Shown: one piece after another, positions 12,201 to 21,766 of the stretch | How positions within the stretch are numbered: the first letter of the stretch is position 1 | Layout: every line of letters starts with the position of its first letter | Assembly (NCBI RefSeq): GCF_001411805.1 | Contig: NZ_CP007213.1 | Span: 3,596,001 to 3,660,000 of the forward strand | Direction of reading: 5' to 3' | Length of the DNA: 64,000 nucleotides | Origin: Burkholderia plantarii | Lineage (GTDB): Bacteria > Pseudomonadota > Gammaproteobacteria > Burkholderiales > Burkholderiaceae | The notes under the pieces: model-generated | Seen by the model: the letters and a program-made list of their open reading frames with translations, nothing else | What the model was told of the DNA's origin: nothing | The model's database searches: none | Position numbers and translations under genes: made by a program

Positions 12201-12432
12201 GGAGCAATGACTGCCGCATCGCATCACGGGGGCTCGGCGCGCGGCGCGCGATGCCCTCGCCCTGGCAACGGACAGGGATGGTCCTCGGGGACGAAAAGGC
12301 GGCATTGTCTCATGCCGGGCGGCGCGGCCCGGTCGAACCGGGCCAACCGCACGCGCCGCCGGGCGGCGTCCGGGCCGCCATCGAGCAGGCAGGCCGATCT
12401 CGATCAAGCCCGGCCACCCGCGTGCCCGGGCC

Positions 12433-13128
12433 TCATTCGACGCCCGTCACGCCCTCCTGCTCCTTGAACATCTGCACCCCCGGCAGTTGCCGCAGCCGCG
12501 TGCAGATCCGCTCGTATTCGACCGATGACACCCGCGCCAGCGAGATCGTCACGTCGTCGCACTCGGGCTGCTCCTCGCTCTGCTGGACGACGAACTGCTT
12601 GACGCGCGCGGCGTCGGTGCCGAGCGCGGCGTGCAGCGAGCTGAACGTCATCGAGCCGCGATCGACCAGCAGCAGCATGTGCCGGCGCCGACGCACGGTG
12701 ATGTAGCGCCGCTCCAGCGGCTTGATGCCGGCGAGGATCACCAGCACGATCACGGTGGCCGCGACCGCCGCCACGTAGAGCCCGCCGCCGACGGCAAGCC
12801 CGACCGCCGCGACCGACCACAGGCTCGCGGCCGTGGTCAGCCCGCGCACGATCTCGCCGCGCATCAGGATCGAGCCGGCGCCGAGAAAGCCGATGCCGGA
12901 CACCACCTGCGCGGCGATCCGCGACGGATCCAGCACGACCTGCGGCTTGCCGAGCACGTCGGCGAAACCGAACGCGGAAACGATCATGATCAGCGCCGAG
13001 CCGACGCAGACGAGCATGTGCGTGCGCAGGCCGGCCGCCCATGACAGGCGCTCCCGTTCGAAGCCGATCACGCTGCCGAGGACGGCCGCGAGCAGCAGCC
13101 GCAAGATGAGTTCGACGTTGTTGAGCAT
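12433..13128 (-). CDS. MgtC/SapB family inner-membrane protein
   Basis: The 231-aa product has several hydrophobic helices in its first 140 residues with the MgtC/SapB signatures GFERE, GLRTHMLVCVGSAL and the GIGFLGAGSIL block, followed by a soluble C-terminal domain (from about residue 150) resembling the ACT-like tail of longer MgtC proteins. In pathogens MgtC helps survival in low magnesium and in macrophages by acting on F-type ATPase; other members of the family have unknown roles. The start ATG 13128 has a good AGGAG Shine-Dalgarno. No magnesium-sensing leader or PhoP-like box was recognised upstream. It is divergent from the epimerase gene with about 107 bp between them. Confidence 0.9.
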   Translation of the reverse strand: MLNNVELILRLLLAAVLGSVIGFERERLSWAAGLRTHMLVCVGSALIMIVSAFGFADVLGKPQVVLDPSRIAAQVVSGIGFLGAGSILMRGEIVRGLTTAASLWSVAAVGLAVGGGLYVAAVAATVIVLVILAGIKPLERRYITVRRRRHMLLLVDRGSMTFSSLHAALGTDAARVKQFVVQQSEEQPECDDVTISLARVSSVEYERICTRLRQLPGVQMFKEQEGVTGVE

Positions 13129-13235
13129 GCGCGCTCTCCTTCCTGTTATTGTGTCGGCGCGTTGGCGCCGCCGGGCCGGACAGCCGCATCCGGTCGGCGG
13201 CACGCTGCCGCACTTTGATCGATCAACGAGTTTTG

Positions 13236-14348
13236 ATGATGTCCGCTACCCGTCCCGCTTTCGTCCAGGCTGCCGAACTGCGTCGGCATTTCGCGGAAAT
13301 CGTGCTGCCGCTGTGGCGCGGCCCCGGTTTCGACACGGCAATCGGGCTGCCGTTCGAAGCGGTGAGCGCCGATACCCATGCGCCGCTGCCCGTCACGCGC
13401 TATCGGGCCATGGCCTGCGCGCGGCAACTGTTCGTGTTTGCCGAGGCCGGCGATCTCGCGCATGCGCACGCGCTGTACGACGCATTGTGCCGCCATTTCC
13501 GCGATCCGCGGCACGGCGGCTGGTTCTACAGTGTCGACGCGCAAGGCGCGCCGCTCGATCGCACCAAGGACCTGTACACGCACGCGTTCGTCGTGTTCGC
13601 CTGCGCGGCGTACTTCGCCGCGTCCGGCAACGGCGACGCGCGCGGCGTGGCCGAGCACACCGCCACGCTGATCGAGGACCGCTTCGCGCCGGCCGCCGGC
13701 GACGCCTGCCTCGACGCGGCGCGCGCCGAGGATTTCGCGCGCCTCGACGGCGGCCCGCTGCAGAATCCGCTGATGCACCTGACCGAAGCGTGGCTCGCGG
13801 CCGGCGAGGCGTTCGGCGACGCCGCGTTCGACGCCGCGCTGCTGCGCACGGCGCGCGCCGTCGAGCAGCGCTTCGTCGAGCCGGCCACCGGCTGCGTCGT
13901 CGAGCTGCCGCTGGGCACGCCCGGCAACCGCATCGAGCCGGGCCACCAGTTCGAGTGGTTCTACCTCGTCAGCGCGGCGGGCCAGCGGCTCGCGGCGACC
14001 GGCCTCGCCGACGCGCTCGAACGCGCCTACCGGTTCGCCGAGCGGCACGGCATTGATCCGGCCACGGGCGGCGTGCGTGCGGCCATCGACGGGTCCGGCG
14101 CCTGCCTCGACGCGACGCAGCGGATCTGGGCGCAGACCGAGTATCTGCGTGCGCTCGCCACGCGCGGCGAACGCGCCGGCTCGCCCGCCCTCGCCACGCA
14201 GGTCGAGCGCTTCGCGACGCGCTTCCTGCACCCGCGCGGCTGGTTCGAATGCAAGACCGCGGCCGGCGAGGTCGCCCGCGCGGACATGCCGTCCACCACG
14301 CCGTATCACCTCGCGACCGCCTACGCGGCGCTGCCCGCCGGCGCGTGA
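13236..14348 (+). CDS. AGE family epimerase/isomerase
   Basis: The 370-aa protein fits the N-acylglucosamine 2-epimerase / mannose isomerase superfamily, an (alpha/alpha)6 barrel. Diagnostic blocks are HGGWFYSVD, KDLYTHAFVVFA, NPLMHLTEAWLA, EPGHQFEWFYL and RIWAQTEYLRA, which supply the conserved His and Glu residues of the active site. Members interconvert aldoses and ketoses such as mannose and fructose, or 2-epimerise N-acyl sugars; the exact substrate cannot be read from the sequence. ATG 13236 is followed by a second Met codon. It shares its upstream region with the divergent MgtC gene. Confidence 0.88.
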   Translation: MMSATRPAFVQAAELRRHFAEIVLPLWRGPGFDTAIGLPFEAVSADTHAPLPVTRYRAMACARQLFVFAEAGDLAHAHALYDALCRHFRDPRHGGWFYSVDAQGAPLDRTKDLYTHAFVVFACAAYFAASGNGDARGVAEHTATLIEDRFAPAAGDACLDAARAEDFARLDGGPLQNPLMHLTEAWLAAGEAFGDAAFDAALLRTARAVEQRFVEPATGCVVELPLGTPGNRIEPGHQFEWFYLVSAAGQRLAATGLADALERAYRFAERHGIDPATGGVRAAIDGSGACLDATQRIWAQTEYLRALATRGERAGSPALATQVERFATRFLHPRGWFECKTAAGEVARADMPSTTPYHLATAYAALPAGA

Positions 14349-14739
14349 TCTCGCATCGCGCGGAGCGCGTTCGGCGGTGACGCCGCACGGCCCGCGCAAA
14401 TCGCATGCCACCCGTGGAGCGGCCCGCGCACGTCTCGCCCGCGGCGCAACGCAAGCCCGCCCCGGGTTGCCCGTTCACGCCGACGCGATCGCCCGCCTTT
14501 ACGCCAAAGAGCCGATTGGCAAGCTGCGACGCAACCGGCAGAGAAGCCCGTGGGCGCTCGCGCCCAAGGCCCATGCCAGATCGCGCGACGACGCCCGTGA
14601 CGCCTCCGCCCACGCGGCTTCGTCACGCACTTTCCTCGAATCTCCTTGCGTATCGGTCGGTCGCTTCCTAGAGTGGAGCGCAGGCGGCCGGCCCCCGTCG
14701 GCCGCGCGGGGCGGCGCCCCATTCAACGAAGGAACGTCG
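14349..14739. other. Intergenic region with a possible sigma-70 promoter
   Basis: About 390 bp between the epimerase and thioesterase genes. The only signal I can support is TTGCGT (14646-14651) and TAGAGT (14669-14674) with a 17-bp spacer, about 66 bp upstream of the thioesterase start. The remainder looks like non-coding GC-rich sequence. Confidence 0.4.
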
Positions 14740-15183
14740 ATGACGGATATCGTGGATCACGCGCGCGGCGCGCTGCTCGCCCAGCCGTTCAGCACCTTGC
14801 TCGGCACCGAACTGATGACGATGGGCGGCGACGAAGTCGCGCTGTGCCTGCCGATTCGCGACGAACTGAGGCAGCAGCACGGCTTCGTGCATGGCGGCGT
14901 GATCAGCTATCTGGCCGACAACGCGCTGACCTTCGCGGGCGCGCTCGCGCTCGGCCCGCGCGTCGTCACCGGCGAATACAAGATCAACTACCTGCGCCCG
15001 GCGATGAACGGCCGCCTGATCGCGCGCGCGAAGCTGCTGTACGGCGGCAAGAACCAGGCGACCTGCCAGTGTCACGTGTTCGTGGCGGTCGGCAAGGACG
15101 AACGCCTCGTCGCGGTCGCGCAGGGCACCATCAACCGGCTCGGCGAGGCGCGCGCCGACGAAGTGCAGGAATCGGCGGCCTGA
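14740..15183 (+). CDS. PaaI-type hotdog-fold acyl-CoA thioesterase
   Basis: The 147-aa product has the hotdog thioesterase core: RQQHGFVHGGVISYLADNA near residues 45-65 contains the HGG motif, followed by GEYKINYLRPA and the closing strands with VAVAQGT. This matches the PaaI/YdiI-like family, which hydrolyses acyl- or aryl-CoA thioesters in the cytoplasm. A Shine-Dalgarno (GAAGGAA) precedes ATG 14740. The substrate is unknown, and the neighbours do not define a pathway. Confidence 0.88.
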   Translation: MTDIVDHARGALLAQPFSTLLGTELMTMGGDEVALCLPIRDELRQQHGFVHGGVISYLADNALTFAGALALGPRVVTGEYKINYLRPAMNGRLIARAKLLYGGKNQATCQCHVFVAVGKDERLVAVAQGTINRLGEARADEVQESAA

Positions 15184-15321
15184 ACGGCGCCGGCGCGCGT
15201 GGTCATCGCCGGGTCACGTGCGGGTCACCGGACCTTCACCGCCCCGACACGCGAGCCGCCCGGCGGCGGCATCCCGTCGTGCCGCCATCACCACGCCGGC
15301 ACACCACCTCCGCGCCGCGCC

Positions 15322-16386
15322 TCATTCGTCGCTCCTGGCCACCGTGCCGTCGAGCCAGGTGAAGCGCGGCGCCACCTTCACGCGCATCGCCCCGTTCGGC
15401 GTCAGCGAATGCACGCCGCGCGCGCGGTTGTGCGGATGCCGCGCGGCGGCCTCGAAGTCGAGCACGGGCGCGACGCACGCGTCGCTATCCGCGAAGCGCT
15501 CGCACCAGGCCGCCGCCGGCTCGCTCGCGAAATGCGCGGCGAAGCGCGCCTTCAGCGCGGGCCAGGTCTCGCGCGCGTACTGTGCCTCCGGATCGACGCC
15601 GTCCAGCCCGAAGCCGGCCACGAAGCTGCGGTAGAACGCCGGCTCCAGCGCGGCCACGCTGACCCACGCGCCGTCCGCGCAGCGATAGACGGCATAGAAC
15701 GGCGCGTCGTGGAACAAGCTCGCGCCGCCCGGCCCGTCGAGCTGCCCGCGTTCGCGCGCCCACAGCGCGAGCGCGCCGAGCATCGCGACCACGTCGACGA
15801 TCGCGCCGTCCACCACGCGCCCGCGCCCGCTCGCGCGCGCGGCCAGCAGCGCGCTGACGATGCCGAACGCGAGGCCGAGCGCGCCGCCTGCGTCGCCGAC
15901 CACGGTGGGCGGAATGACCGGCATCTCGCCCGGTTTCACGGCCAGCGCGAGCAGCCCCGTCAGCGCGACGTAGTTGAGATCGTGGCCGGCACGCTCGGCC
16001 AGCGGCCCGTGCTGGCCCCAGCCCGTCATGCGCGCGTAGACCAGCGACGGCCGCCGCGCCGCGCAGGCGTCCGGCCCGAGGCCGAGCCGCTCCATCACGC
16101 CGGGCCGATAGCCTTCGACCAGCACGTCGGCGCGCGCGACCCGCTCGAGCATCGCCTCGCGGGCGCCGGCCGCCTTCAGGTCGCACTCGATCACGGTCTT
16201 GCCCTCGCGCAGCAGGTCGTCGTCCCGCGCATGCAGGCCGGGCGGCCCGCCCGCGCGGCCGCCGGGACGCGCCACCAGCGTCACGCGCGCGCCCAGCGCC
16301 GCCAGCATCCAGCCGGCCAGCGGCGCGGGGCCGAGCCCTTCGAGTTCGAGCACTTCGACACCCGCCAGCGGCGTCGCCACGTTCAT
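15322..16386 (-). CDS. CaiB/BaiF family CoA-transferase (racemase-like)
   Basis: The 354-aa protein belongs to the class III CoA-transferase / alpha-methylacyl-CoA racemase family. Motifs include LAGVEVLELEGLGPAPLAG at the start, ADVLVEGYRPGVMERLGLG, and AGHDLNYVALTGLL followed by VVGDAGGG, which carry the His and Asp residues used by the racemase branch. It begins 86 bp after the prpF stop, in the same direction, so it may be the last gene of the methylcitrate operon. Racemases of this type act on 2-methyl-branched acyl-CoAs, which suggests a role in feeding branched acyl chains to propionyl-CoA; this is inference. The length is normal for the family. Confidence 0.85.
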   Translation of the reverse strand: MNVATPLAGVEVLELEGLGPAPLAGWMLAALGARVTLVARPGGRAGGPPGLHARDDDLLREGKTVIECDLKAAGAREAMLERVARADVLVEGYRPGVMERLGLGPDACAARRPSLVYARMTGWGQHGPLAERAGHDLNYVALTGLLALAVKPGEMPVIPPTVVGDAGGALGLAFGIVSALLAARASGRGRVVDGAIVDVVAMLGALALWARERGQLDGPGGASLFHDAPFYAVYRCADGAWVSVAALEPAFYRSFVAGFGLDGVDPEAQYARETWPALKARFAAHFASEPAAAWCERFADSDACVAPVLDFEAAARHPHNRARGVHSLTPNGAMRVKVAPRFTWLDGTVARSDE

Positions 16387-16472
16387 CCCGGCCTCCGGTC
16401 GGCGTGCCGCATCGCGGCCACGCCCGCTGTCACGTTCATGCCCGCGCGCGCGGGCCTCACGACCTCAAAACC

Positions 16473-17663
16473 TCAGAGCGCGTCGCCCGGCACGCGCACC
16501 TTGCCTTCCATCAGCACGCGCGCGCTGCGGCTCATGATCGCCTTCTTGACGGTCCACTCGCCGCTCGCGTTGCTGGCCTGCGCGCCGACCCGCAGCGTGC
16601 CGGACGGATGGCCGAAGCGCACCGCCTCGCGCTCGCCGCCGCCGGCCGCGAGGTTGACGAGCGTGCCGGGAATCGCGGCGGCGGTGCCGATCGCCACGGC
16701 GGCGGTGCCCATCATCGCGTGGTGCAGCTTGCCCATCGACATCGCGCGCACCAGCAGGTCCACGTCCTTCGCCGCCACGGTCTTGCCGCTCGACGCGACG
16801 TAGTCGGCCGGGCGCGCCACGAACGCGATCTTCGGCGTGTGCTGGCGCGTGGCGATCTCGTCGAGCGTCTGGATCAGGCCCATGCGCAGCGCGCCGTAGC
16901 CGCGGATCGCCTCGAAGCGCGCGAGCGCGGCGGGGTCGCCGTTGATCGCGTCCTGCAGCTCGGTGCCGGTGTAGCCGATCGCCTCGGCCTCGACGAAGAT
17001 GGTCGGGATGCCGGCGTTGATCATGGTCGCCTTCAGCGTGCCGATGCCGGGCACCTCCAGATCATCGACGAGATTGCCGGTGGGGAACATCGCGCCGCCC
17101 GCGCCATCCTCGTCGGCGGCCGGGTCCATGAATTCGAGCTGGACCTCGGCGGCCGGGAACGTCACGCCGTCGAGTTCGAAGTCCCCCGTCTCCTGCACCT
17201 CGCCGCCCGTGATCGGCACGTGCGCGACGATGGTCTTGCCGATGTTGGCCTGCCAGATCCGCACGGTGGCGATGCCGTCGGCGGGCACGCGCGACGCGTC
17301 GACAAGGCCCGCCGCGATCGAGAACGGGCCGACCGCTGCCGACAGGTTCCCGCAGTTGCCGGTCCAGTCGATGAATGCCTTGTCGATCGAGACCTGGCCG
17401 AACAGGTAGTCGATGTCGTGATCGGGCCGCGTGCTCCTCGAAAGGATCACGGTCTTGCTGGTGCTCGAGGTCGCGCCGCCCATCCCGTCGATCTGCTTGC
17501 CATACGGGTCGGGGCTGCCGATCACGCGCAGCAGCAGCCGGTCGCGCGCCGCGCCCGGCACGCGCGCGGCCTCCGGCAGGTCGTCGAGCCGGAAGAACAC
17601 GCCCTTGCTGGTGCCGCCGCGCATGTAGACGGCGGGAATCCGGATCTGGGGAACGTGGGCCAT
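16473..17663 (-). CDS. prpF: 2-methylaconitate cis-trans isomerase PrpF
   Basis: The 396-aa protein matches PrpF, which isomerises the 2-methylaconitate made by AcnD to the cis form used in the methylcitrate cycle of propionate oxidation. Recognisable segments are IPAVYMRGGTSKGVFF at the N-terminus, QIDGMGGATSSTSKTVIL, DWTGNCGNLSAAVGPF and MSMGKLHHAMMGTAAVA. Lys in the TSKG segment is the known catalytic region. The start at ATG 17663 has an AGGAA Shine-Dalgarno; an upstream extension to 17723 is unlikely. It lies 127 bp after acnD in the same operon. Confidence 0.95.
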   Translation of the reverse strand: MAHVPQIRIPAVYMRGGTSKGVFFRLDDLPEAARVPGAARDRLLLRVIGSPDPYGKQIDGMGGATSSTSKTVILSRSTRPDHDIDYLFGQVSIDKAFIDWTGNCGNLSAAVGPFSIAAGLVDASRVPADGIATVRIWQANIGKTIVAHVPITGGEVQETGDFELDGVTFPAAEVQLEFMDPAADEDGAGGAMFPTGNLVDDLEVPGIGTLKATMINAGIPTIFVEAEAIGYTGTELQDAINGDPAALARFEAIRGYGALRMGLIQTLDEIATRQHTPKIAFVARPADYVASSGKTVAAKDVDLLVRAMSMGKLHHAMMGTAAVAIGTAAAIPGTLVNLAAGGGEREAVRFGHPSGTLRVGAQASNASGEWTVKKAIMSRSARVLMEGKVRVPGDAL

Positions 17664-17790
17664 GGTTGGTGTTCCTGAAATGGCGAGGGCGGCCGCGCCG
17701 CCCGGGAGCGTCGCGCCGGTCACGGCGCCACGCGCTGATTGATGGGTTTCGCACGCCTCGCGCCGGCGGCTGGCCGGCGCGAGGCACGCA

Positions 17791-20385
17791 TCATGCCGCC
17801 TGCGACGATTCGAGGAAATCCTGCGCGAAGCGTTGCAGCACGCCGCCCGCCTCGTAGATCGACACTTCCTCGGCGGTATCGAGCCGGCAGGTCACCGGCA
17901 CCTCGACGCGCGTGCCGTTGCGGCGCGAGATCACCAGCGTGAGGTCGGCGCGCGGGCGACGCTCGCCGATCACGTCGAAGGTCTCGGTGCCGTCGATGCC
18001 GAGCGTGAGCCGGTTCGCGTCGGGCTTGAACTCGAGCGGCAGCACGCCCATCCCGATCAGGTTGGTGCGGTGGATCCGCTCGAAGCCCTCGGCCACGATC
18101 GCCTCCACGCCGGCGAGCCGCACGCCCTTGGCCGCCCAGTCGCGCGACGAGCCCTGGCCGTAGTCGGCGCCGGCGATCACGATCAGCGGCTGCTTGCGCG
18201 CCATGTACGTCTCGATCGCTTCCCACATGCGCACCACCTTGCCTTCTGGCTCGATGCGCGCGAGCGAGCCCTTCTTCACGGCGCCGTCCACCACCGCCAT
18301 CTCGTTGACGAGCGTGGGGTTCGCGAAGGTCGCGCGCTGCGCGGTCAGGTGATCGCCGCGGTGCGTCGCGTAGGAGTTGAAGTCCTCCTCGGGCAGGCCC
18401 ATCTTCGCGAGGTATTCGCCGGCCGCGCTGTCGCGCAGGATCGCGTTGGACGGCGAGAGGTGATCGGTGGTGATGTTGTCGCCGAGCACCGCCAGCGCGC
18501 GCATTCCCGCGAGCGTGCGCGCGCCGGCCAGCGCCCCTTCCCAGTACGGCGGGCGGCGGATGTAGGTGCTCTGCGCGCGCCAGTCGTAGAGCGGCGGCAC
18601 GCTCGCCGCGCTCCCCTCGCTGCGCGCGAACATCGGCTCGTAGACGCGCCGGTACTGCTCGGGCTTCACGCTGGCGGCGACGATCGCGTCGATCTCGGCG
18701 TCGTCGGGCCAGATGTCGGCGAGCGTGACGGGCTGGCCGTCGGCGTCGGTGCCGAGCACGTCGTGCTCGATGTCGAAGCGGATCGTGCCGGCGATCGCGT
18801 AGGCCACCACCAGCGGCGGCGAGGCGAGGAACGCCTGCTTCGCGTAGGGGTGGATGCGGCCGTCGAAGTTGCGGTTGCCCGACAGCACGGCGGTGGCGTA
18901 CAGGTCGCGGTCGATGATCTCCTGCTGGATGTCGGGGTCGAGCGCGCCCGACATGCCGTTGCAGGTGGTGCAGGCGAACGCCACCACGCCGAAGCCGAGC
19001 GCTTCCAGCTCGCCGAGCAGGCCGGCTTCCTTCAGGTACAGCTCGACCGTCTTCGAGCCCGGCGCGAGCGAACTCTTGACCCACGGCTTGCGCGTCAGGC
19101 CGCGCGCGTTCGCGTTGCGCGCGAGCAGGCCGGCGGCGATCACGTTGCGCGGGTTGCTGGTGTTGGTGCAGCTGGTGATCGCGGCGATGATCACGGCGCC
19201 GTCGGGCATCTGTCCGGCGATGTCCTCGTGCGGCGCGGCGATGCCGCGCGCGGCCAGCTCGCTGGTGGGCAGCCGCTTGTGCGGATTCGACGGGCCGGCC
19301 ATGTTGCGCACCACGGTCGACAGATCGAACGCGAGCGTGCGCTCGTATTGCGCGCCGGCGAGGCTGTCGGCCCACAGGCCGGCCGTCTTCGCGTAGGTCT
19401 CGACCAGCGCGACCTGCTCGTCGCTGCGGCCGGTCAGGCGCAGGTAGTCGAGCGTGCGGCCGTCGATGAAGAACATCGCGGCGGTCGCGCCGTATTCCGG
19501 CGCCATGTTCGAGATCGTCGCGCGGTCGCCGAGCGTGAGGCTCGCCGCGCCCGGGCCGCGAAACTCCAGGTAGGCGCCCACCACCTTCTGCTTGCGCAGG
19601 AACTCGGTCAGCGCGAGCACGATGTCGGTGGCGGTGATGCCGGGCTGGCGCTCGCCGCTCAGCTCCACGCCGACGATGTCGGGCAGCCGCATCCACGAGG
19701 CGCGGCCCAGCATCACGTTCTCGGCCTCCAGGCCGCCCACGCCGATCGCGATCACGCCGAGCGCGTCCACGTGCGGCGTGTGGCTGTCGGTGCCCACGCA
19801 GGTGTCGGGATAGGCCACGCCCGCGTGCGTGCCGATCACGGGCGACATCTTCTCGAGATTGATCTGATGCATGATGCCGTTGCCGGGCGGGATCACGTCG
19901 ACGTTCTCGAAGGCCGTCTTGGTCCATTCGATGAAGTGGAAGCGGTCCTCGTTGCGGCGGTCCTCGATCGCGCGGTTCTTCGCGAACGCGTCGGGATCGA
20001 AGCCGCCGCACTCCACGGCGAGCGAGTGATCGACGATCAGCTGCACCGGCACCACCGGGTTGACCTTGGCCGGATCGCCGCCGCCCTGGGCGATCGCGTC
20101 GCGCAGGCCGGCCAGGTCGACCAGCGCGGTCTGCCCGAGGATGTCGTGGCAGACCACGCGCGCCGGATACCACGGGAAATCGAGGTCGCGGCGGCGCTCG
20201 ATCAGCTGGCGCAGCGCGGCGTCGAGCTGCGCCGGCTCGCAGCGGCGCACCAGGTTCTCGGCAAGCACGCGCGAGGTGTAGGGCAGCGCGTCGTAGGCGC
20301 CGGGCGCGAGCGCCTCCACGGCGGCACGCGCGTCGAAGTAGTCGAGCCCGGTGCCGGGCAGCGGTTTGCGATTGGCGGTATTCAT
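17791..20385 (-). CDS. acnD: Fe/S-dependent 2-methylisocitrate dehydratase AcnD
   Basis: The 864-aa protein is an aconitase-superfamily enzyme that dehydrates 2-methylcitrate. Its opening MNTANRKPLPGTGLDYFDAR and length match AcnD rather than housekeeping AcnA or AcnB. Cluster-binding and active-site blocks are visible: DSHTPHVDALGV, ITSCTNTSNPRNV and ACTTCNGMSG with the [4Fe-4S] cysteines, and the C-terminal swivel domain with GADYGQGSSRDWAAKG. AcnD needs PrpF, encoded next, to replace PrpD; no prpD is present in the window, consistent with that. An ATG four codons earlier (20397) is also possible. Confidence 0.96.
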   Translation of the reverse strand: MNTANRKPLPGTGLDYFDARAAVEALAPGAYDALPYTSRVLAENLVRRCEPAQLDAALRQLIERRRDLDFPWYPARVVCHDILGQTALVDLAGLRDAIAQGGGDPAKVNPVVPVQLIVDHSLAVECGGFDPDAFAKNRAIEDRRNEDRFHFIEWTKTAFENVDVIPPGNGIMHQINLEKMSPVIGTHAGVAYPDTCVGTDSHTPHVDALGVIAIGVGGLEAENVMLGRASWMRLPDIVGVELSGERQPGITATDIVLALTEFLRKQKVVGAYLEFRGPGAASLTLGDRATISNMAPEYGATAAMFFIDGRTLDYLRLTGRSDEQVALVETYAKTAGLWADSLAGAQYERTLAFDLSTVVRNMAGPSNPHKRLPTSELAARGIAAPHEDIAGQMPDGAVIIAAITSCTNTSNPRNVIAAGLLARNANARGLTRKPWVKSSLAPGSKTVELYLKEAGLLGELEALGFGVVAFACTTCNGMSGALDPDIQQEIIDRDLYATAVLSGNRNFDGRIHPYAKQAFLASPPLVVAYAIAGTIRFDIEHDVLGTDADGQPVTLADIWPDDAEIDAIVAASVKPEQYRRVYEPMFARSEGSAASVPPLYDWRAQSTYIRRPPYWEGALAGARTLAGMRALAVLGDNITTDHLSPSNAILRDSAAGEYLAKMGLPEEDFNSYATHRGDHLTAQRATFANPTLVNEMAVVDGAVKKGSLARIEPEGKVVRMWEAIETYMARKQPLIVIAGADYGQGSSRDWAAKGVRLAGVEAIVAEGFERIHRTNLIGMGVLPLEFKPDANRLTLGIDGTETFDVIGERRPRADLTLVISRRNGTRVEVPVTCRLDTAEEVSIYEAGGVLQRFAQDFLESSQAA

Positions 20386-20499
20386 GTTCGGGGGCATGCG
20401 GGGAAATTCAACGGCGGGCGCGGCCCGTCCGGCGGCGGCATTGCCGCGAGGCGGGCCGGCGGCGTCGGGTCGGTCCCGCCGCCGGCCGCGCCGGTTCGA

Positions 20500-21669
20500 T
20501 CAGCGCTTCTCGATCGGCACGAACGCGAGATCTTCCGGTCCGGTGTAGTTCGCGCTCGGGCGGATGATCTTGTTGTCGATGCGCTGCTCGATGATGTGCG
20601 CGCTCCAGCCGGAAGTGCGCGCGATCACGAACAGCGGCGTGAACATCGCGGTCGGCACGCCCATCATCCGGTACGACACGGCGCTGAACCAGTCGAGGTT
20701 CGGGAACATCTTCTTCGCGTCCCACATCACCGCTTCCAGCCGCTCGGCGATCTCGAACAGTTGCGTATCGCCGGCCTCCTTCGAGAGCTTGCGCGCGACT
20801 TCCTTGATCACCTTGTTGCGCGGGTCGGAGATCGTGTAGACGGGATGGCCGAAGCCGATCACGACTTCCCTGTTCTCGACGCGGCGGCGGATGTCGGCCT
20901 CGGCTTCGTCGGCGTTGCGGTAGCGGCTCTGGATCTCGAACGCCACCTCGTTCGCGCCGCCGTGCTTCGGCCCGCGCAGCGCGCCGATCGCGCCGGTGAT
21001 CGCCGAGTGGATGTCGGCGCCGGTGCCCGCGATCACGCGGCCGGTGAACGTCGAGGCGTTGAACTCGTGCTCGGCGTAGAGGATCAGCGAGGTATGCATC
21101 GCATCGACCCACGACTTCGACGGCGCCTTGCCGTGCAGCAGGTGCAGGAAGTGGCCGCCGATCGAATCGTCGTCGGTCTCCACCTCGATGCGGCGGCCGT
21201 TGTGCGACCAGTGATACCAGTACAGCAGCATCGAGCCGAGCGAGGCCATCAGGCGGTCGGCGATGTCGCGCGCGCCGGCCACGTTGTGGTCGTCCTTCTC
21301 GGGCAGCACGGTGCCGAGCACCGACACGCCGGTGCGCATCACGTCCATCGGATGCGCCGAGGCCGGGATCGCCTCGAGCGCCATCCTCACGGCGGCGGGC
21401 AGCCCGCGCAGCGCGCGCAGCTTGGTCTTGTAGGCGCTCAGTTCGGCCTGGGTGGGCAGCTTCTCGTGGACGAGCAGATAGGCGATCTCCTCGAATTCGC
21501 AGGTTTCGGCGAAATCGAGGATGTCGTAACCGCGGTAGTGCAGGTCGTTGCCGGTGCGGCCGACCGTACACAGCGCGGTGTTGCCGGCCGCGACGCCCGA
21601 CAGCGCAACCGATTTCTTCGGCTTGAAGCCACCGGCCGCGGCCGGTGCCGCGTCTTTCGTCTCGCTCAT
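20500..21669 (-). CDS. prpC: 2-methylcitrate synthase PrpC
   Basis: The 389-aa protein joins propionyl-CoA and oxaloacetate to form 2-methylcitrate. It has citrate-synthase motifs GPKHGGANE and [13 protein letters not shown], which hold the catalytic histidines, and the [17 protein letters not shown] block that contributes to the second active site. The N-terminal [22 protein letters not shown] sequence is typical of PrpC. A strong AGGAG Shine-Dalgarno precedes ATG 21669. It lies between prpB and acnD with gaps of about 100 bp each side. Confidence 0.96.
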   Translation of the reverse strand: MSETKDAAPAAAGGFKPKKSVALSGVAAGNTALCTVGRTGNDLHYRGYDILDFAETCEFEEIAYLLVHEKLPTQAELSAYKTKLRALRGLPAAVRMALEAIPASAHPMDVMRTGVSVLGTVLPEKDDHNVAGARDIADRLMASLGSMLLYWYHWSHNGRRIEVETDDDSIGGHFLHLLHGKAPSKSWVDAMHTSLILYAEHEFNASTFTGRVIAGTGADIHSAITGAIGALRGPKHGGANEVAFEIQSRYRNADEAEADIRRRVENREVVIGFGHPVYTISDPRNKVIKEVARKLSKEAGDTQLFEIAERLEAVMWDAKKMFPNLDWFSAVSYRMMGVPTAMFTPLFVIARTSGWSAHIIEQRIDNKIIRPSANYTGPEDLAFVPIEKR

Positions 21670-21766
21670 CGTGATGTTCTCCTGGTCGTTCTTCGGGTTC
21701 GGCCGTCTTCGGGTCCGTTTCCGGTCGGCGCCGGCCGTGATTCGGGATTCTGAACCGATCCGCCGC

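Noticed and set aside
17833..21753. 1306-codon plus-strand ORF opposite acnD and prpC
   Set aside because: Composition is His/Arg/Val/Asp-rich and repetitive; it crosses two clear genes on the other strand.
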